From Harmothoe impar (Eukaryota; Annelida; Polychaeta; Phyllodocida; Polynoidae), in NCBI GenBank assembly GCA_947462335.1, contig OX381709.1, positions 68,564,609 to 68,628,608 of the forward strand: DNA of 64,000 nucleotides, read 5' to 3'. Position 1 is the stretch's first letter, and each line of letters opens with the position of its first letter. This document shows positions 45,362-57,051 of the stretch, piece by piece. Made by a program: the position numbers and the translations under genes. The notes under the pieces were generated by a model. The model was not told where the DNA came from, did not search any database, and saw only the letters and a program-made list of their open reading frames with translations.

Positions 45362-46117
45362 TGAAGAGTTTGGATGCAAAACGACATAAGCGCCATTTTA
45401 AAAATGGGGACAAACAACTGACAAAAATATAGATTAGGGATAGTGAAATATAATTCTCAAACTAATTTTCCAAGATTTATTATTTTTCATCTCATTAGGA
45501 ACTACCGTATCGTCGCGTTTTGGCGCCGGGTCTTGAATAGGCGCCTCCCTTGAATAGGGGCCGGGTGTAGCAAGGTTCTGAAGCTAATAGGCGCCGGGCC
45601 TTAAATAGGCGCCGGGTAAATTCCCTATGTAATACATTTAAGCTTGGGGTTGAGGAAGGCGGGGGGAATGTTTCTATTTCCCTTGGGTCTAACAAGAGGA
45701 TTAACAGTTACATGTAGGTATGAAAAAAAGCCAGCCAATTAAGGTGGTGGGGGGTGGGGGAGGCTGGGTGGTAGCTCTAACACCTATAGAATGCATCTAG
45801 CTGCAGACTTGTAAGCTTTATTGTTTGAACTCCATAGGCCTACATCCAATACTCAATTTCTAATTTCTACTTCCCCCCATGAATACTTCTATAAAATAAT
45901 AGGTGCCGGGCCTTAAATAGGCGCCTCCCTTGAATAAGGGCCGGGGGTAAAGGGTGTTGAAAACAATAGGCGCCGGGGTGCCAAAACGCGACGATACGGT
46001 ACTTAGTACATACTCTGTTACCAAGGTACAATAATTGACCTCAGGGTATCTTTACAGAAAGCACTACCTGCTTTAATTTTGGGATGGAGATATGTCGTTT
46101 TGCATCCAAACTCTTCA
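45362..46117. mobile_element. TA-flanked TIR element inserted in the 173-bp satellite
   Basis: The ends TGAAGAGTTTGGATGCAAAA and TTTTGCATCCAAACTCTTCA are perfect inverted repeats and extend inward (CGACATA / TATGTCG). The satellite reads gggaaTATATACTTG when intact. Here gggaaTA precedes and TATATACTTG follows the element, which proves insertion with TA duplication. Without the inner element 45505-45999 it is about 260 bp. Confidence 0.9.
45505..45999. mobile_element. 495-bp inner MITE with CCGTATCGTCGCG ends
   Basis: CCGTATCGTCGCGTTTTGGC on the left and GCCAAAACGCGACGATACGG on the right are perfect inverted ends, with TA on both sides (45503-45504 and 46000-46001). Internal 'ataggcgcc(ggg)' repeats occur near both ends. 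No coding sequence. It lies within 45362-46117. Confidence 0.9.
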
Positions 46118-46287
46118 TATATACTTGTTCACATCCACGTGGGCATCCACATGTGGTGGGTAATTGTACTGCAGATTAATAAAACCACCCTATGACAATT
46201 CAAGTTACTTTGTAAGTTAGAATGATATTGTTTTGATCATCCACAGGTGGGAATATATACTTGTTCACATCCACATGGGCACCCACA

Positions 46288-49200
46288 TTATAGTCCCAGA
46301 GGACTACATTCCAGACAGAGCCAGTTGTCTAACTGGTTGGCGCCTAGCACTGCAACACACTCCAAGTGGAAGCAAGCCACACATGTGGCGCAAACTACTG
46401 AATTGTCTTCTAACACAACAGTCCCACATTTCTGGCACAAGTTGTGGGCATGCGCGATGTCTTGTAGCATTTCCTGCGCAGTCTTTTGCTTTGTTGATTT
46501 GTTGCGCATTTCATTCAGCTTAGATTTTGATAAATTTGAAATGCCTGGTTTTCCTTTCACATTGGCCTGTGCTTCCAATTGATGTTCATCTAGGCCAGAC
46601 AGTAACGTTGAGTTCATATCTGACGGTTTTGTATGACATTCTGATCTGTGCCTTTTAAGTTGTGCCACGCTAGTGAAACGTTGATCTATATCGTTGTCAT
46701 AACAGGTGGCACAAATGAACGGAATCTTCTTGTTGTGAGACCGATTTATATGTGAATCAAAATCTTTCTTGCTGTTACATCTATATAGAGGAACCTTATT
46801 CTCCTCCACACACAGTGGGCACAATATATCAAGAGCCGCCTTCCGTGCTTTCTTCCGTGGTGGTTCAAGTACAGGTTTAGATTCCTTCATCTTCAGAACA
46901 TTATGTTCCTGTGAACTCTCCATTATGTTGTTCTCTTCAGCATCAGAGTCATTGTTAGGAATTGCAGATGGTGTTGAATTTGTTGCAAGGTCCTTTTTGC
47001 ATAGGTTTACCAAACCATTGGCTATAATTACATCTAAATTCAAGCCTCTTTTAGCATTTTTCATTCTCGCACGACCGCCATGTCTGTCACGAGTATTATC
47101 GGGGAAATCCACCTTTGGGCAGTATGGGTCTTCCTTTGAGAAATCGGGAATTGACAGTGATCTCTGTGCTTTTTGTGGCCCATCGGCTCTTCTGCAACCT
47201 TGATTGTGTGCAGCACGTTTGCCATACCTTCCACCAACTGACATTCCCACTGATTCTACGTCATGTAAAAGCGACAGTATGTTTCCTTTCTCTGCCAATC
47301 CCATTTCCTCCGGTGTAGCTGCATGAGATACACCTTTTAACATCTCAATGCAATCAAACACACTTTGCGAAACCACAGGGGTATTGCGGCAACAATTGTC
47401 TAGCAGTATTTGTGGAATATCTGGTTGAGCTTGAAGATAAATACTGAAAAGTTCTTCAGGATCGCTCTCCCCTGTAGCATAAGCCAATGCTGCATACAGA
47501 TGTTTGCAGTAGTATGGTTGACCCTTTAACACAAAGCTTATGCAGGAGCAAACTCCAAGATGCAAGTTGCTGACATGGTTGAAATTCTCTGGGATGTCTA
47601 TGCCAGTTAATGCTGCATGCCGCAGCAGTTCTTTCTTGTAGAGACTACACGCTTTTGCAGAAAGGTTGCTTAATATAGTTTTGCACTTTCCTACATTGTC
47701 ATAGCAATGTTCCTGCTGAATGCTAGCTGCTAGTTCATGGACATTTATGTTGGATGTCCATAGATCCAGATCTTCTTCTTCGTTGGAACCGTAATCAGTA
47801 TCTATATAGAAGTCATCTGGTAACATGATGTTGTCGGGTTGGACATTTGTAGAGCAGATGAACCATCCTCCATCTGCTTGATGAAATTCACGTATGCCTA
47901 GGCCACGTTTAATTATTTTCAACTGTTTCTGCCGATGCTGTATTTCACGTTTTTCATGTTCAGATCTACTTGTAAGGAGTTGTTCTCTGTGTAGGATGTT
48001 TTGAATTGCTACCTGAACAAACAGCGCCATGGAATGATTGAGATGAGAACTGAAGTCTGCATCATCTACTTCCTTAAATTTCCTTTCAGTTACATTGTTT
48101 GTGAGCATTAAAGAGTTCCTTCTAATCTCCTTGGGGACACTGAAGAGCACCTTTGAGGTGAAGCAGTCCCTCCACTTGTCTGAGTAAAACCAATTATTCT
48201 TTAAGTAATCTGTGAATAGCTCCTTGATATCTGGACTTAGGAGATCATCTGGTATGTCATCATGGATGAATTGAAGGTAGTCAACAATAACACTTTCCAT
48301 GGAATTTGAACACCATGTTCGCATGACTGCTTTAAAACCAACTTCTAGAGGTGTAAGGAACATGGTAAGACTTGGATAGTCATAGATGTAGACTCTGAAA
48401 GCAGAAATTGCATGGAAGTTGCAGAGACTTGACTGCAGGCCCTGATGAGTAACTGCATTTCGGGTACTGGATGCCTTGTCATGTTGAACTATGGGAGTGT
48501 AAGTACCAAGTGTAGCACAAGGCCTTAGCCAAAAGAATCCTGAATTATCATCAAAGATGTATAATGTTCTTTCATGGGAGCAAGTGTCATTTTCACAGGG
48601 AATGTTGGCAAATAGTATCTGCATGTTGATTTTGTGGGTAGCAGCATCCTCTTTGTTGCAAATAGCAAAAGCACCAGCACGGCCTTTCCCTGCACCATCA
48701 CAGTAGCTGAACAGTGTTGTTTTGAAACGGGCTGACATGAAATCCTGCTTAACATCATGGCCTATGATGTCTGAGCCATAGCGTTTCAGACATTGTAGGT
48801 TTGCGCTTTTGGATAGAACTATGTGGTACTCCCTACTTATTTCCTTTTTGCCACGTTGAAACAGTAGAACATCTGTGAATTTATTTTCAAGAATCTTTTC
48901 CGTATTACGCCAGTCTGACTTGAAAATTATTGGATCTTTGGCGCCCATAGCAAACTCAAGTTTGTGCCGCCCAACAGTGGCACATCTGGCCTTAATCTGG
49001 CATAATTTAATGTTTTCATTACTCCTTCCTTGAGTTAAAGGTGCTTCTGTCAATTCACCAGCTAAGATCTGTTGAGGAGTACTGCCACGCTTAAGCCGCG
49101 CCTTGTCTATCTCATCGCGGAAGTTTAAGGCTGGCTTGGTTCGGCAATCTAGAGTGACATCCTCTGTATGGTATTGGTTGTTGGCCGTCCAATCATAAAT

Positions 49201-51022
49201 ACACCACTTTGTTTTATTGTTACTGAACACCACTAACTTTCTTTTCCATTTACATGTCAGATGGGTATGGTACTTGTTTTCTGTTCCCATATGCTTTACA
49301 CAGAGATGTTCAGGTCGTGCCCTACGGTTGTTAAGTTGGTACTGGTAGCAGGCTGAGCACAGGTATTGGTCACCTGCATCATCAGTTCTGTAAAATTGAC
49401 ATGATATTTCTGTATTACAATTTGAGCACACTTTTTGCAAAATTAATGCAGTCTTGCAGTTCGAACACTGGTCTTTTTGCACTTTAGTTTCTTGAACAAG
49501 TGATCCGCAGTCTGTCCTACAGTAAGATGTATTAGATGCGCATCTGAGGGTTAAAGTTACAATTGGTTTCGGTACGTCAGGTACAATACTATCACTAGAG
49601 ATCATATCATCTGGACGATGTGTTTTTCCCCAAATTGCAGAACTGGTTCCTGATAATATCATAGGACCCTCATCAAGTGATGTCTTGATGTTGTCTGCAA
49701 CATCATAATCCTTTCTTACGTCAAACATGAACTTATCCATGTAGCGCAATGTCGGAACACCAACTGCTACTTCTTCAAGCTTATACCACTCTGTTGGTGT
49801 TAGCCACTTGTTAAATGCCGGACTGCTCTTGAATTGTTCTATAGCATTCAAAGCAGTGATATCCTTCCTGCCCTCCCCGGAGCAAGGAAAGTTCTTAGAC
49901 TTTATTTTCCCCGTGCGGAGGGTACAAATCAACTTCAAAGCACTTTTGTCTTTGAGGTACTTAATCTGCGGTTCTCGTGACAAGTAGACATTCCCAGGGC
50001 CTTCATATGTTTTTGCTTTTTTAGTGTTCATGGCATTTGTTATCCATTTGATGGCTGCATCTGAGTTGAGGAAGTCTTGTATCTGTTCAGCGGATCCAAA
50101 CTTTTTGGTAACCCAACAATCATTAGTCATATGGCAGCGTAGTAATTGACCACTGCTATGCTTCTCAACTTTGGCCTTTGACATCAGAAAATGATCGATC
50201 CTTTCGGTGTCAATCTGCATTTTTGGAACTGAAGTCTCTGCAGGTCGCTCACTTGAACGCTGTTGTTTGTTATGCTCCCCTGATGGTGGGTCTGTTGAAG
50301 GATGTTGATTGTTTAGTGCGGTGTCACTTTTCATTTTTGAATGTGGTATGTTTCTGGAATTCGCTGGAGGACATTGATCATTGAGAGGTTGGGTTTCCTC
50401 CATCTGTGGTGGCTGCACTTCTAAAAGTGGGGGTTCCACAATTTCCATTAGTAAAGATAAATCTATTTTATTTTCTATCAACCAGTGGATTACAACCAAT
50501 CGTAACATCTTTGAATATATGGAAATGTATTTCAAGTACTGAAATGACTTAACCAAATCCATGTTGGGCTTACCTTTTGAAACAAGTGCTGAAAATGTAT
50601 CAGGTACAAGGGCAGATATGCTGATGCCCATGATCACAGCTAACCCACATACGTCACTGCATGTCTGCCTTGCATACAGAGGAGAGCACTGTTCAGAGCA
50701 GTACGTAGAGTGACACTGTCCTGGAATGTGAACATAAGTGAAACGGGGGGCTGGTCTACCCAAAAGTGCAGAGAATTCAGCAATGCTCTCCTGAAATGAC
50801 TCTGGTGAAGGCCATGCTGAGGTATCCACATAGGTCACTTCATTACATTCAGGTTGGTAGACTGCAAAAGTGAAATGATTTGCTACATCTCCTGTGGACA
50901 CAACTGTGTTATTAGGATAACCAACATGTAATAAAAAGTGAAAGCGTACATCTTTGAAATTAATACCTTCAAACGCAGGCTTGTACTGAGCAGCAGCAGC
51001 TGTTGAATTAAAATATCGGTAT
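46288..51022 (-). CDS. Giant MULE-type transposase with ULP1-like peptidase, SWIM, C2H2 and PHD fingers
   Basis: An uninterrupted reading frame of about 1,578 codons ends at 46288. Residue numbers here count from 51105. A C48/ULP1-like domain comes first (H77 in ANHFTF, D94 in YVDTS, Q147, C153 in SDVCG). A Ser/Pro-rich linker follows, then a Cys cluster with several CxxC pairs (about 522-590). The MULE-type core has D784 (IGHD), D876 (QHD), C-x2-H (LCNFHAI, 895-898) and E1007 (NNVTE). Next are a SWIM finger (CSC...CKH, 1187-1203), a basic region, two C2H2-like fingers (about 1430-1491) and a C-terminal PHD finger (about 1558-1601). SWIM after a D-D-E core is typical of Mutator-like transposases. 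KDZ/Zisupton-type elements, which can also carry ULP1 or SWIM modules as I recall, are the alternative. Splice acceptors at 51022 or slightly downstream (gctcag|TACAAGCC) mark likely exon starts. The intact frame suggests recent activity or selection. Confidence 0.8.
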
Positions 51023-51109
51023 CTGAAAATGACTGACTTAGGTAACAAACACAACCAAGTCAACTTGACACTTACCCTAGAACATGACATCAGGATAAAT
51101 ACCACTTAC

Positions 51110-54100
51110 CTTAGTGTCCAATCTCTCCCATAGAGGCAGTGTTTTAGAAAAGACATCCTGGACCTATTGGATTCCCAAAATGACATGCAATATTCAAGAA
51201 ATTAGAAATCACATTTCAAGTCTGAAATGATATGAATGTAAAGAAAGAATTCCCATGATCCTACCTGGTCTTCCGGCTGAGAAGCTTCTGCGGCTGGTGT
51301 AGCAGTGTTTACGGAGACCCTGCATACAAAAAGTATTGAGAGAAATAATGTGGTAAATAGATAGGATCTAGTGCTTGGGACGCCCCGTCCTCTTGACAAC
51401 GTAGTAAGGTGCTTGACAAGGTTGGGTGACAACATTGGGTATCACTTGACAACGTTGGGTATCACAACTGATACCCTATGGCCTGTTATTCCACTCAAAC
51501 TATACATCGAGTGGGATAATATAAGAGAAATATTGAGCCATTATTCGGATAAAATTTGCTTTAAATGTAACCCGGCAAAAAGTATATTTCAGCCACTAAA
51601 ATTAGGTTTCAGCTGTGATAGAGGAAATAGGTTTTCAGTGGACTATGTGGGCTGTATCCACAAGGTGTGATGGGCACTTGAGGGCCAGGAAATCACTATT
51701 TACAATTCTTATTGCTCTCTGCCATTATGAATCGAAGAAAATAACTACGCATGGGTAAGTGTTATCAGTGTGAAAAATGCATGTGTTGTTAAATAACTGG
51801 CAATCGATTTTTGTACATAATTAAGTACATACGTGATGCAGGCCCCACGAAGATGTAGCAGGCCACATGGAATGCATAGGATGAAGCTGGTCCTGTAATA
51901 TAACATTTAGCCAATGTTTGTAACTTGGATGTAATTTGCAGACGGGGAGCCGTGACTTCCATGACTTTGAATTGGGCAGGGGGCACAAGTAGGGCATATA
52001 TTCTGTTTAGCAATATTGATGCAAAAAAGGCAGCGGCTGTATTAGATGAAAGCAGCATTGAAACCTTTTAACAGCAGGGTGTTAGGTAAATTGAACCAGA
52101 GTACATATATGAAGATATAACAGCCTCTCATATGTAATGTTGAGGAACGTACAAATGGGTAAAGTCTGTATAACATCAACTTAGCAATACACCGGCTTGC
52201 CTCATATTGTGCAGAGAATGTACTTACTGTGAGGACTCTTTGTTCAACGGAATTTCAAACTAGAAGAAGTATTTATGTGGTTATAATTGTTTTAGATAAC
52301 TGTTACCTAGGTAGAATATGACAATGACTTATGACAATATGTGTTACAGGTACTACATGATCCTAGATTCAGTGTAATGTAACAGCTGTAATTAAAGGTC
52401 CGCCACATTGTAACTGTGAATGTACTGCCTCCTTTGATTAAAGAAATGACCAGAGGAGCTTAAGTGTCCATATGAACCTTAGACTACATCGTTATACAGA
52501 TCTACACAAAGAAAAATCGATATATTTAACCTATCGAGAAACCAACCTGCTTGGATTGGGTTGGGGCACGTTGCATCCTAGGTGGAGACGGCTGACACAT
52601 CCACAAAATCTGAAGAGTACATGACCCATTGAGTGGAACCTCTGACTCAATTTATTGGGACATGTGGATGTCATTGACATCCTGTTTTTGTCAATTCTGT
52701 TTATAATTTTTTCCATCTTGATTTCCAATTTTGGTCAATATTAATGTACAGTGTGACAAAGCTGTAGATCAAGCCAAAGAAAGAAGATATGTTCCAGGAA
52801 ACATGGCCAGATCATAGGTCTATGAGGAGGGATCCCATACCAAAGCACCAGGCTGTGTCTCACCAGGTGCCGTCTTTGACCGGGTGCCGTCTCTGACCAG
52901 ACTGGCTTGATAAGGTCAAAAATACCAACAGCTGGAAGCTAATTATAATTATGATTATGATCATATAACAACCGCCATAACGTTTTTGCAAATCCTTATA
53001 TAAATATGAGTATAATTCTTTTTAAAACACCTTTTTTCTGACACCTGGTCAGAGACGGCACCTGGGCAGAGACGGCACCTGGGCAGAGACGGCACCTGGT
53101 CAGAGACGGCACCTGGTCAGAGACGGCACCTGGTCAGAGACGGCACCTGGTCAGAGACGGCACCCGGTCAGAGACAAAAACATTGGCCCAAGGTCGTGAG
53201 ACACAGCCACCAGCATAATGGCCTGGTCCCATTAATTGGAATTCCACAAATGTCAATATGTTGAATTGTTTTTCTTTAGATTAATTGATTTGTTTAACGT
53301 CAAGACATACATCAAGTAACCTTACGAGACATATCTCAAGTTGGCAAAGAGTCAGTCACAAATAGTGGTAGACTGCCTTGCAGTAGTAGGACAGATATTT
53401 ATATGCAGCTTGCCCAATACAGCATCTATGGACGATCGAATCTATGAAATGAACGACTGCATCTATGAGGTGAGGGAGAAGACCGCTACCGGGGCACGTC
53501 CCCTTCTCTTTTAGAAGGAAAGCAAGTGTTCTCTTATTTGCCTGGTCCTCCCTACCTGGGCTAATACCATAGTAGGGAGGGCCAGACAAACCATGGCCTT
53601 TGATATCTCAGACGTGGTTCACTGAGGACAGATCACAAGGAACACCACCAGCATGAAGGCTCGGGCCCATGCATATGGGGAGCAGCTGCCAATACAGCTT
53701 TGTTAGTGACAACCACAGTAGTCCACCAAGTGACCCCCTCAAGTTTTGTCAGCTTCTACGAATCCGGTATGCCCATTAGTATTATGGAAGACTCCCGATG
53801 AAGTTATTCTACTCCTTCATGCCCCCATCATCAAGGTCCCCACTAACATAGGGTCCATAATATGTATGTGACTAGCAGTGATTAAATTGCCACGGCTTAG
53901 AGTCTACAATGATCACATACCAAGCTCCTTAAGGTATGTCAGAAAATCACTTGTTAGAATTTCCTACTAGGTTTACCTTGCGTCCGACCTGGGTGACCAA
54001 ATCCTCATTCTCCTTAGCCTCGAGTAACTGGAAAATGAAATACATAACATGTCACTTTGAGGTACCGGTACATGCCTCTCATTGCGGGACAGAAAATGCT

Positions 54101-54572
54101 GACTCATGACTTAGAGACACCAGGCACAGTTCAGGGCTGTACCATTTGGACCAAGGGGGTGGCCGCAATTTACCAGGTATCAGGTGACAGAGGCACGTGT
54201 TGGACACAGATGTTGCCAAAAGATCAAATGTAAGCAAGCACAGTCAGTGACGAGCCAGTTTATGAAGATCCCACAAGGTCCCCTATTGAGACCAGCTTTT
54301 ATAAACGCCTACCTTGGGGATCTTCATGATTATGAAGATCCCACAAGGTCCGCTGTTGAGAGCAGTGTTTATAAACGCCTACCGTGGGGATCTTCATGAA
54401 GAGCCCACAAGGCCCCCTATTGAGACCAGCGTTTAGAAACGCCTACCTTGGGGATCTTCATAAAAAGTTAGGAAAATTCTAAATATACCAAACTGCAATT
54501 GGGTGTTTTAGTAGCAGTAACTTACATCCTTAGTAGAGAACAACCCAAAGCATTTACCTGAAATCCAGACAT
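51110..54572 (-). CDS. Small upstream exons, probably the 5' part of the giant transposase gene
   Basis: Minus-strand exons with good splice sites: 54572-54558 (MSGFQ), 54027-53977 (LLEAKENEDLVTQVGRK), 52259-52228 (FEIPLNKESS), 51892-51833, 51319-51265 (VSVNTATPAAEASQPEDQ) and 51163-51110 (VQDVFSKTLPLWERLDTK). Phases fit at every junction. The last exon ends in phase 0. Using the acceptor gctgctcag before TACAAGCC, it would run in frame into YKPAFEGINF of the peptidase domain. An alternative reading of the last exon, starting ATG at 51186 and splicing to 51022, also stays open. Some exons are so short that chance assembly is possible. I do not recognise the N-terminal protein. If the exons are not joined, this is a host gene into which the transposon inserted. 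Confidence 0.45.
52852..53207. mobile_element. TIR element with a 17-bp tandem-repeat core
   Basis: GCTGTGTCTCA and TGAGACACAGC are inverted ends, flanked on both sides by CACCAG (52846-52851 and 53208-53213). The right half holds about eight tandem copies of CAGAGACGGCACCTGGT (53041-53175). The left half has two inverted copies of the same unit. No coding sequence. Confidence 0.7.
54245..54470. repeat. Three-copy palindromic tandem repeat
   Basis: Units of about 70 bp run from atgaagatcccacaaggtcc to taccttggggatcttcat, so each unit has inverted ends (gaagatcccacaaggt / ccttggggatcttc). Noncoding, in an intron of the minus-strand gene model. Confidence 0.75.
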
Positions 54573-54983
54573 TGTCTTGCGACTGTTGGGCGAGTTGTGT
54601 AGCACTAAATGGGCTGAGGCAGGGTGTGAAACGTCAAAGCTGTAGTTTGATAAAAATGGGTTCGTTATGATAAGGGAAAGTAAACCATGCCTATGCGTTT
54701 AACCACGGCACGGCTAGAGGGGCCTGTGACTAAGCAAAGTTATAGCCATGTAACCATTATTCAATGGATTTACACATTTCTAAATACATTTAGGCCGTTC
54801 TCATTAAAAGATCACCTTACTTATCAATATAAAGTACTATATGACATCAATGTATACACGCCAGTTTCATATGACCTCCAGTTTCATATGACCTGTGTAG
54901 AAAGCGAATGGCTTGTGTAAGATCTCGCTGCACAGGCCACATTGGCCTGTGTGCATAAAAAGTTTTCGGCAACACTGAAATTA

Positions 54984-55165
54984 CTGTATTCGACGTAATA
55001 AGCGCCCTGGGCGCTTACAAAATTATTTTTATGGTGTTTTAAGTACTTAAGAGTTTAATCATCTAAAAAATCAGGAGATTTGAGCCTTTTTTCTCGTCAA
55101 AAAAATGCCCCAAAAAGGAGAGGGGCCGCTTATTAGGGGGAGGGCGCTTATTACGTCGAATATGG
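54984..55165. mobile_element. 182-bp TA-flanked MITE
   Basis: Ends TATTCGACGTAATAAGCGCC and GGCGCTTATTACGTCGAATA are inverted, with two variable outer bases, and TA lies on both sides. A degraded relative may lie at 26680-26870 (ccgtaataagca ... tgcttattaggcgg). Confidence 0.8.
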
Positions 55166-55261
55166 TACTCTATGTGTGATAAAAATGTGCTAAAACGTTT
55201 AAAATCTCCAAATATGTAAAGACATTCCTAAATTAAAGAGGGCATTCGTTGGTATAGTTAG

Positions 55262-55370
55262 TGATCATCGGACACAGTTTGCCGTGATCATGGGCCACAG
55301 TTTGCCGTGATCATGGACCACAGTATGCCTTGATCATGGGCCAAAGTTTGCCGTGATCATGGGCGAGTTT
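55262..55370. repeat. Tandem repeat of about 26 bp
   Basis: Five imperfect copies of GTGATCATGGGCCACAGTTT followed by GCC. Directly downstream (55400-55530) lies another short repeat based on aaaatcgacagggcgacatgg. Noncoding. Confidence 0.85.
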
Positions 55371-55819
55371 AAACACAGAAGTCTAGTATGGGGGTGGACT
55401 CCTAAAATCGACAGGGCGACATGGCCTTTTCTTAAAATTGATAGGCGACATGGAGCTTAGTGACAAATGACAGGAGAAATTAAAAGATATTGACAAGGGA
55501 CATGGCCTTTTCTTAAAATCGACAGGGCACCTAGACCCCCACTAGTAGCACAGTTTACGGTGAGTTTACAGCAAATTTTGGCAGCTTACCATGTAGGCCT
55601 ACTAGTAGGCCTAGTACTAGCCTTTTTGAATTTTATATTATGGTGGCCCGGAGAGGGCTCACTTTTTTCCAGGGTCACTACCAATTTTAATTACTATAGC
55701 CAAATTTGCCCAAAAGTCGCCAGGTCGCTTATATTATTGTACCAGGTCGCCTGGGAAACAGCCCAGGTAGCCGATGATGGGTGCCACTACTCTAGCGCTA
55801 TAGTGAGTTTGCCGGTTGT

Positions 55820-55850
55820 CGCGCATGCGCGTTTTGCGCGGAACTTCCGG
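55820..55850. promoter_or_regulatory. CpG-rich promoter-like cluster (NRF1- and ETS-type sites)
   Basis: CGCGCATGCGCG at 55820-55831 matches the palindromic NRF1 site, and CTTCCGG at 55844-55850 matches an ETS/GABP core. Such pairs are common in animal housekeeping promoters. It lies 1.25 kb upstream of the MSGFQ exon on the minus strand. No clear plus-strand gene follows. Confidence 0.4.
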
Positions 55851-56295
55851 CCAGCTAGCGCAGATCTCAGCAGTGTGCTATTCAGTGTATTCTACTCCTA
55901 TATATATGCGGTATTTGGACAGAAATGGAGGAGTAAATAATGTGACAGTTATTTCAATATCCAGAGAACCTTTACTTGGCTGGAATTTTATAAGATATGT
56001 TTTGATATTTAATAGTACATGCATGAAATATTTACAGATGGCCTAAGCCTACTTCTCTAGGCTAGCCCCTGCTGCCTGCACTGTGGCTGTCCTGGAGTTT
56101 TAGTCCCAGGACCCCTATATCTATCATCTGTTTAAATTCTCTTTAGTTATTCCATGTACATGAACACCATGAAGGGCTACTCTCATAGAAATTGTAATAG
56201 TACCGATTTTCTTAAGTTATCCATTCAAGGCTGACACTTCACACTAGCCTACCCTCACTGGCTTCAGTAGCTGTGAATACACATCCCTAGTATAA

Positions 56296-56603
56296 GGGAG
56301 TAATCATTTTTAACAACGGGGAGGGGGGGGGTGGTTTTCCGCGCGGAGCGTGCGAAATTTTTTTCACCCCCCCGGTCAACGGGTCAAAATTTTTTACCCC
56401 CCCCCTACGGGTCGGAAAACAGCGCGCGCGCGGGCCCTTTAAAGCATAGTAATGCGCGGGCTTTTTGGCCCAAAACAGGTTAAATTTTTTTGAATCCCCC
56501 CCAAAAGGGGTCCACATTTTTTACACCCCCCCCGTCAAGGGGTCCCAATTTTTTTGCCCCCCCCCAAACCAACCCCCCCTGTTGATAAAAAATGATCACT
56601 CCC
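56296..56603. mobile_element. 308-bp PIF/Harbinger-type MITE, GGGAGT family
   Basis: Ends GGGAGTAATCATTTTTAACA and TGATAAAAAATGATCACTCC with a final C are inverted. TAA precedes and TTA follows. The interior is poly-G/poly-C with aaattttt blocks. A truncated third copy (56648-56715) begins right after it. Confidence 0.75.
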
Positions 56604-56769
56604 TTAAATGAAACCAGCACCTTTGGCACTGATGGGGCAGTAAGGGAATGATCATTTTTTAACAGGGGGGGGGTTAAAAAATTTGGACCCATTAAGGGGG
56701 GGGGGGGTAAACAATTGAGACCCCTGTTGGGGCAGTCCTAAAAATTACCCAAAAATACCCAAGTACAGA

Positions 56770-56970
56770 GTTTGTTTGTTTGTTTGTGTAGTTTAACGTC
56801 CCACTGACTATGCAGGTGAGACTTACTCAAGTTTCAGTTTTTCACAAGTGAGAAGGTAGGCCGAATGATGATCGTATCCAGGATGATCGAATCTATGAGA
56901 TGAGCCAAAAGATAGAAATCCCGCTCCTACACATTTACCGAAGCAAGGGTTCTTTAACCTCCGACACCAC
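56770..56970. repeat. Dispersed SINE-like repeat, copy 2
   Basis: It shares tttaacgtcccactgact, gagacttactcaagttt, gatgatcgtatccaggatga and ttaccgaagcaagggttctt with the copy at 37533-37760. Confidence 0.6.
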
Positions 56971-57051
56971 ATAGACATGGAGATCTTCCCAAGCAAAATC
57001 CGAAGCAAAAATATCTACATTTACAGTACCAGTACCAGGTAGTTCTACTTA

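Larger units (their letters stand above)
44645..46275. repeat. 173-bp satellite, interrupted by nested transposons
   Basis: The marker GTTTTGATCATCCACAAGTG begins at 44647, 44820, 44993 and 45166, and near 45336, a period of 173 bp. A further copy starts at 46230 beyond the inserted elements. The array abuts the stop codon end of the large minus-strand transposase gene (46288), so it could be a subterminal repeat of that element. Confidence 0.9.

Noticed and set aside
46233..47203. Plus-strand frames within the giant transposase
   Set aside because: Antisense shadows of the PHD/C2H2-coding region.
50421..50573. Possible 153-bp in-frame intron in the giant transposase (gtaagccc ... cttttag)
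   Set aside because: The encoded segment (LRLVVIHWLIENKI) fits the end of a C48-type domain, so it was kept as coding.
51023..51105. The hydrophobic N-terminal stretch of the large frame (MSCSRVSVKLTWLCLLPKS)
   Set aside because: It begins at a non-ATG codon, overlaps a splice donor on its upstream side and is followed by good acceptors. It is more likely intron than signal peptide.
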